DNA of 64,000 bases from Buteo buteo (lineage: Eukaryota > Chordata > Aves > Accipitriformes > Accipitridae): NCBI RefSeq assembly GCF_964188355.1, contig NC_134188.1, forward strand, positions 25,635,536 to 25,699,535. Reading direction: 5' to 3'. The notes under the pieces are model-generated. The model did not search any database. It was not told where the DNA came from and saw nothing but the letters and a program-made list of their open reading frames with translations. Below are positions 61,319-64,000 of the stretch, piece after piece (within the stretch, counting starts at the first letter, position 1; each line of letters begins with the position of its first letter). Made by a program: the position numbers and the translations under genes.

Positions 61319-61712
61319 CCCCCCCTTTGTGAGGAATTTGAAGTGGGGAGTCGTCAACGTACGTCCTTAGGTGTGAAGTGCGAAATGGGTGTCTGTGCTA
61401 ACTTGTGTCATCCTAACCCTTTCTGATTTGGGGCAGGGACAGATAGCCTTCCACCCGAAACACGGGGGGGCCCGTGGCATGCTGGAGAGCTCTTCCCGGG
61501 AAGAAAGGAGATGGAAGACGACGCTGATTGCGATACTCCGAAAGCGACCGTCCGAATCATGTGCCTCAAAAGAGACCTTACAAGTAGTTTTCACGTTTCA
61601 CTTGGGACATAAAGTGTTTTTTTGGGGGCTCCTGCTGAGCAGAAGTAGATTATAGAGGCAAAGGAGCTGATTATATTAACTTGCAAGATGATTCTCTTCC
61701 TTCCTGAACTGG

Positions 61713-61718
61713 AATAAA
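61713..61718 (+). promoter_or_regulatory. TENM4: Candidate polyadenylation signal AATAAA
   Basis: AATAAA lies 689 bases after the stop codon. A GU-rich stretch (TTTTTTTGTGTGTGCGC, about 61772-61788) follows 50-70 bases downstream, the usual layout of a cleavage site. The surrounding A-rich sequence makes the signal itself less specific. Confidence 0.5.
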
Positions 61719-61857
61719 AAAAGAAAAAAAATCAGTCTTTTTTCATTATGAGAGTAGATACTTTATGGGGTTTTTTTGTGTGTGCGCAAATCCTGGTTTT
61801 AGTTAAAAACCTAGCAAAAGCCAAGAAAGGGACTCCTGCTCTATTGAGAAAAGCTAA

Positions 61858-61863
61858 AATAAA
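61858..61863 (+). promoter_or_regulatory. TENM4: Second candidate polyadenylation signal AATAAA
   Basis: AATAAA in CTAAAATAAATCC, followed by a CT-rich stretch and a T/G-mixed region. Another variant, ATTAAA, lies at 61943-61948. Which is used cannot be told from sequence. Confidence 0.35.
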
Positions 61864-64000
61864 TCCTCTCTCTCATATGTAGAGCTGTTCTATAGGTGGA
61901 TTTAATGCACCCATGTTGTACATTTGCTAATGGCATAACTTCATTAAATGTATAGTGTTTCAGTACACGAGGCTACGTGTTTAACAGTCCACTGTGCTGT
62001 ATCTGATAAAACCAGTTAATTTTTAGGAAGCTGATTTGAATTTGAAAGTAGTTATAGTATCCCAGTGACATACCACTGAAAATTAGAGCAAGCCAAACCC
62101 TGCTTTTCCTGATTCTGGAGCTTGTATTTATTGGCTGGGAAATGCAGTTTTGAGTAGCATGCTGGCAAGTCGTTTATGACTATGGCAGATAAATGTCTCC
62201 CGGGGACTTTGGCAGCAGGGATTTTAAAATGTTTAATAAGTAGCAACAGCTTGTGCATGGTGGGACAAGAAGGAGAATATTGGAATCAACCCTCTCACTG
62301 TTTCTTACACGAGCTCGAATTAAGCGGAGAGCCCAGTTGACGGTAGGCAGCGAAGAAGGGGGAGGTTGAATGGAAATGCCCACTACAGAGGGGACCAAGT
62401 GCTTTAATAAGAAACTGCTGACAAAGTTACTCGGCATGCTAATGTAATTTGTGTTCACATAACCTCTGCGCTCTGGTATTTGCAAGAGTCCTTGAAATTC
62501 AAGGGAACAAGGAGATGAGCTTAGCATCCTCTTCCCTGCCTGAAACAGCCCTGTGGTAGCCAGGGCCACTCCTGCAGGCAGGCGGAGGTGTTACCCCACC
62601 TCTCGCTGGAGCTCCGGCCGGAGACGGCCAAGCCTGCTCCCAAACAGACGTCTCTTATCACACTGACACCTGCACATGTCCTGAGCTCTCACCGTCTCTC
62701 TGAGAACATCTCGGTCCTGATTTTTTATTTTTTTTTTATTCCACCTCCTTCAGTTTTTGCTTCCCGATTCTGCAGAGAGATAACCCGAGACGTGCAAATC
62801 CATGCCAAGGCTGTTTCCATACTCGGAGCCCTACAGTGTCCCCAGAGCCAGCCCTCCTGCCACCACCACTGACATCCTCCAACACAGCCTGATATTTCTC
62901 TGCAGGCTCCAGCCCCCAAGATAAAGCAGGGGCGTATGTTGGGCATGCACTCCTCGAGCAGCAAAACGTTGGCAGCCCCAGCGCTGTCGTGGTTTCCCCA
63001 TAGATGCCGGCTGCCAGCTCCGGCTGCCTTGCCTGTCTGTTCCCAGGTGCTTGCCAGGAGGAAGGTGATGGGATGGAAATTCCCCCAACAGACTGTTCCT
63101 CCTCCAATTCCCAATCCCTACTACCTTTGCCTGCGTGGCCAGAGTTCTGGCGGCTGCAGAGCCCCAGGGCTGACCCACGTTGGGGCCACCCGCCGGTATG
63201 GTCCTGATTTTCTGGTGGTCCCTCCTGCTTGCAGCAAGGGTGACGTTGCTGCTGCTGCAACCCGGTGCTGTACCTTGAACCACCCCTCGCAGCACGCAAC
63301 CTCTATTACTTTGGCAGGAGTGAATCGCAGGCAGCTGGACTAGAAAGGGTATCAGGCTTCAGCGGAGCCGGCTGGGAGGAGACACGTTGGCCGGGCCAGC
63401 TCTAGGCTTTGGCAAGGGAGCAGTTGCTTCGGGCAGCTGCCTGCCAGGGATGGTTAAAAGGCCGTGGCATTACCTGCGTTGCTGGTATCAAGCTCTTGGC
63501 GAGCCTTGGTTGCCCCGAGGATGCGCTGGTGGGGATTAGAGGCAGCGTTGGCCAAACCAGCAGTTGCCACCTACTCGAAGGAGGCAGCACCCTCTTCCCA
63601 GGGCTACCCAGCTCCTGGCTTCCCCCTCCCCGAATCACACCAGGGACAAATTCCTCCCAGAACTTCAACCTTGTGATGGCTTTGAGTTTCTAACACAGCA
63701 TGCACGGAGCAAAAAAGACCTGCGGGAAGCTGGGTCGAAAGGCATAAACTCCCGGCGAAGACCTGCAGTGCAGAGAGAGCTCGATGTGCATCCCATTTAC
63801 ACTGCTCCCCTCCGAGCGGCTCCGAAGAGAAGTGGTGCTTCTATATCCATCTCCATCCATGTGTTAATGCTAAGAGGAGTAGTGCAAGAGTAAATGGGCC
63901 ACCTTTCCACACGGCCAGGGAAAGGGATTCAAGTGTGAAATATTCCTACTGCAACCCTGCCGGCCTGAGATGGCACCTCGACAGCCTTACACAGACTCTT
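61864..64000. other. Downstream region: continued 3' UTR or intergenic flank
   Basis: No gene, RNA gene or known repeat is supported. From about 62570 the GC content rises, with overlapping open frames in both directions (largest on - at 62736-63299), but none shows a recognisable protein, a codon pattern or splice context. The part to about 62300 may still be TENM4 3' UTR. Confidence 0.6.

Larger units (their letters stand above)
1..61718 (+). other. TENM4: TENM4 gene, 3' half (intron sequence, nine coding exons, 3' UTR)
   Basis: Nine exons with consistent splice phases encode the C-terminal 1496 residues (the first only partly) of a teneurin. Teneurins are type II transmembrane proteins of neurons and other tissues. 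They dimerise through EGF repeats and bind teneurins and latrophilins across cell contacts; TENM4 is known for roles in oligodendrocyte differentiation and myelination. The paralogue call rests on the terminus (QSEMGRR, where TENM1 has QSEIGRR) and on blocks such as SVMDISQ, LERFER and SPGNSARLTPLRYD, which I recall as TENM4-like rather than TENM1/2/3-like. The gene enters from the left with no 5' end in the window. The right end is set at the first good polyadenylation signal and may lie further on. Teneurin identity is certain; paralogue 4 is very likely; species is unknown. Confidence 0.92.
61025..61718 (+). other. TENM4: TENM4 3' UTR (at least to the first candidate poly(A) signal)
   Basis: Starts directly after the TGA. 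AT- and T-rich, with a G run (61127-61134), a (GTTTT)n stretch (61293-61318) and an A-rich region just before 61740. No reading frame of interest. Mammalian TENM4 3' UTRs are several kb, so the UTR may continue past this point. Confidence 0.75.

Noticed and set aside
62736..63299. 187-codon open frame on the - strand
   Set aside because: Lies in a GC-rich stretch where several frames overlap openly; no recognisable protein or splice context.
1..64000. A multi-gene defence, biosynthetic or CRISPR-type system
   Set aside because: The window is an intron-rich vertebrate gene; no clustered genes, spacer arrays or operon features are present on either strand.

Overview
The window is a piece of a vertebrate, almost certainly bird, genome. 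It contains the 3' half of one large multi-exon gene on the + strand, a teneurin whose sequence fits teneurin-4 (TENM4). The bird assignment rests on CR1 retrotransposons with the typical CR1 3' end (TTCTATGATTCT-type tails), the absence of Alu/B1/L1-type repeats, low repeat density and fairly short introns. The species cannot be told from this.

Nine coding exons (labelled A to I here) were placed by protein similarity and by AG/GT splice sites: 6362-6594, 15476-15630, 19304-20181, 31030-31202, 35065-35300, 41598-41894, 43096-44710, 50598-50740 and 60266-61024. All intron phases agree. They join to 4489 nt, encoding 1495 complete residues plus the last base of a split Ser codon, and end at a TGA. 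This is roughly the C-terminal 54% of a ~2770-residue teneurin. It covers the second part of the NHL beta-propeller, the YD-repeat (RHS-like) barrel, the RHS-associated core, the toxin-like C-terminal region (Tox-GHH relative) and the teneurin C-terminal associated peptide (TCAP). The N-terminal cytoplasmic part, transmembrane helix, EGF repeats and start of the propeller lie upstream of position 1.

Bases 1-6361 are intron. Introns between exons run from 1.2 kb (F-G) to 10.8 kb (C-D). They hold CR1 fragments: - strand at about 9693-9985; + strand at 35716-36127; a longer degenerate ORF2-bearing copy at about 45148-46612; and a short tail near 49660-49714. They also hold three very old MIR/L2-like relics, a two-copy repeat I cannot name, microsatellites and homopolymer tracts. 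Several short symmetric structures are present: a 12-bp perfect hairpin at 2349-2376, an 18-bp palindrome at 8823-8840, and a 13-bp inverted repeat in a homeodomain-motif-rich stretch at 32500-32580. After the stop codon comes 3' UTR with candidate polyadenylation signals at 61713, 61858 and 61943. From about 62 kb on there is flank or further UTR with no gene I can support.

There is no operon, CRISPR array or multi-gene system here. The most interesting biology is in the gene itself: a metazoan adhesion receptor built from a captured bacterial RHS/polymorphic-toxin architecture. In this copy the signature histidines of the toxin-like tail appear replaced, and the tail ends in a peptide with a Gly-Arg-Arg amidation-type terminus.
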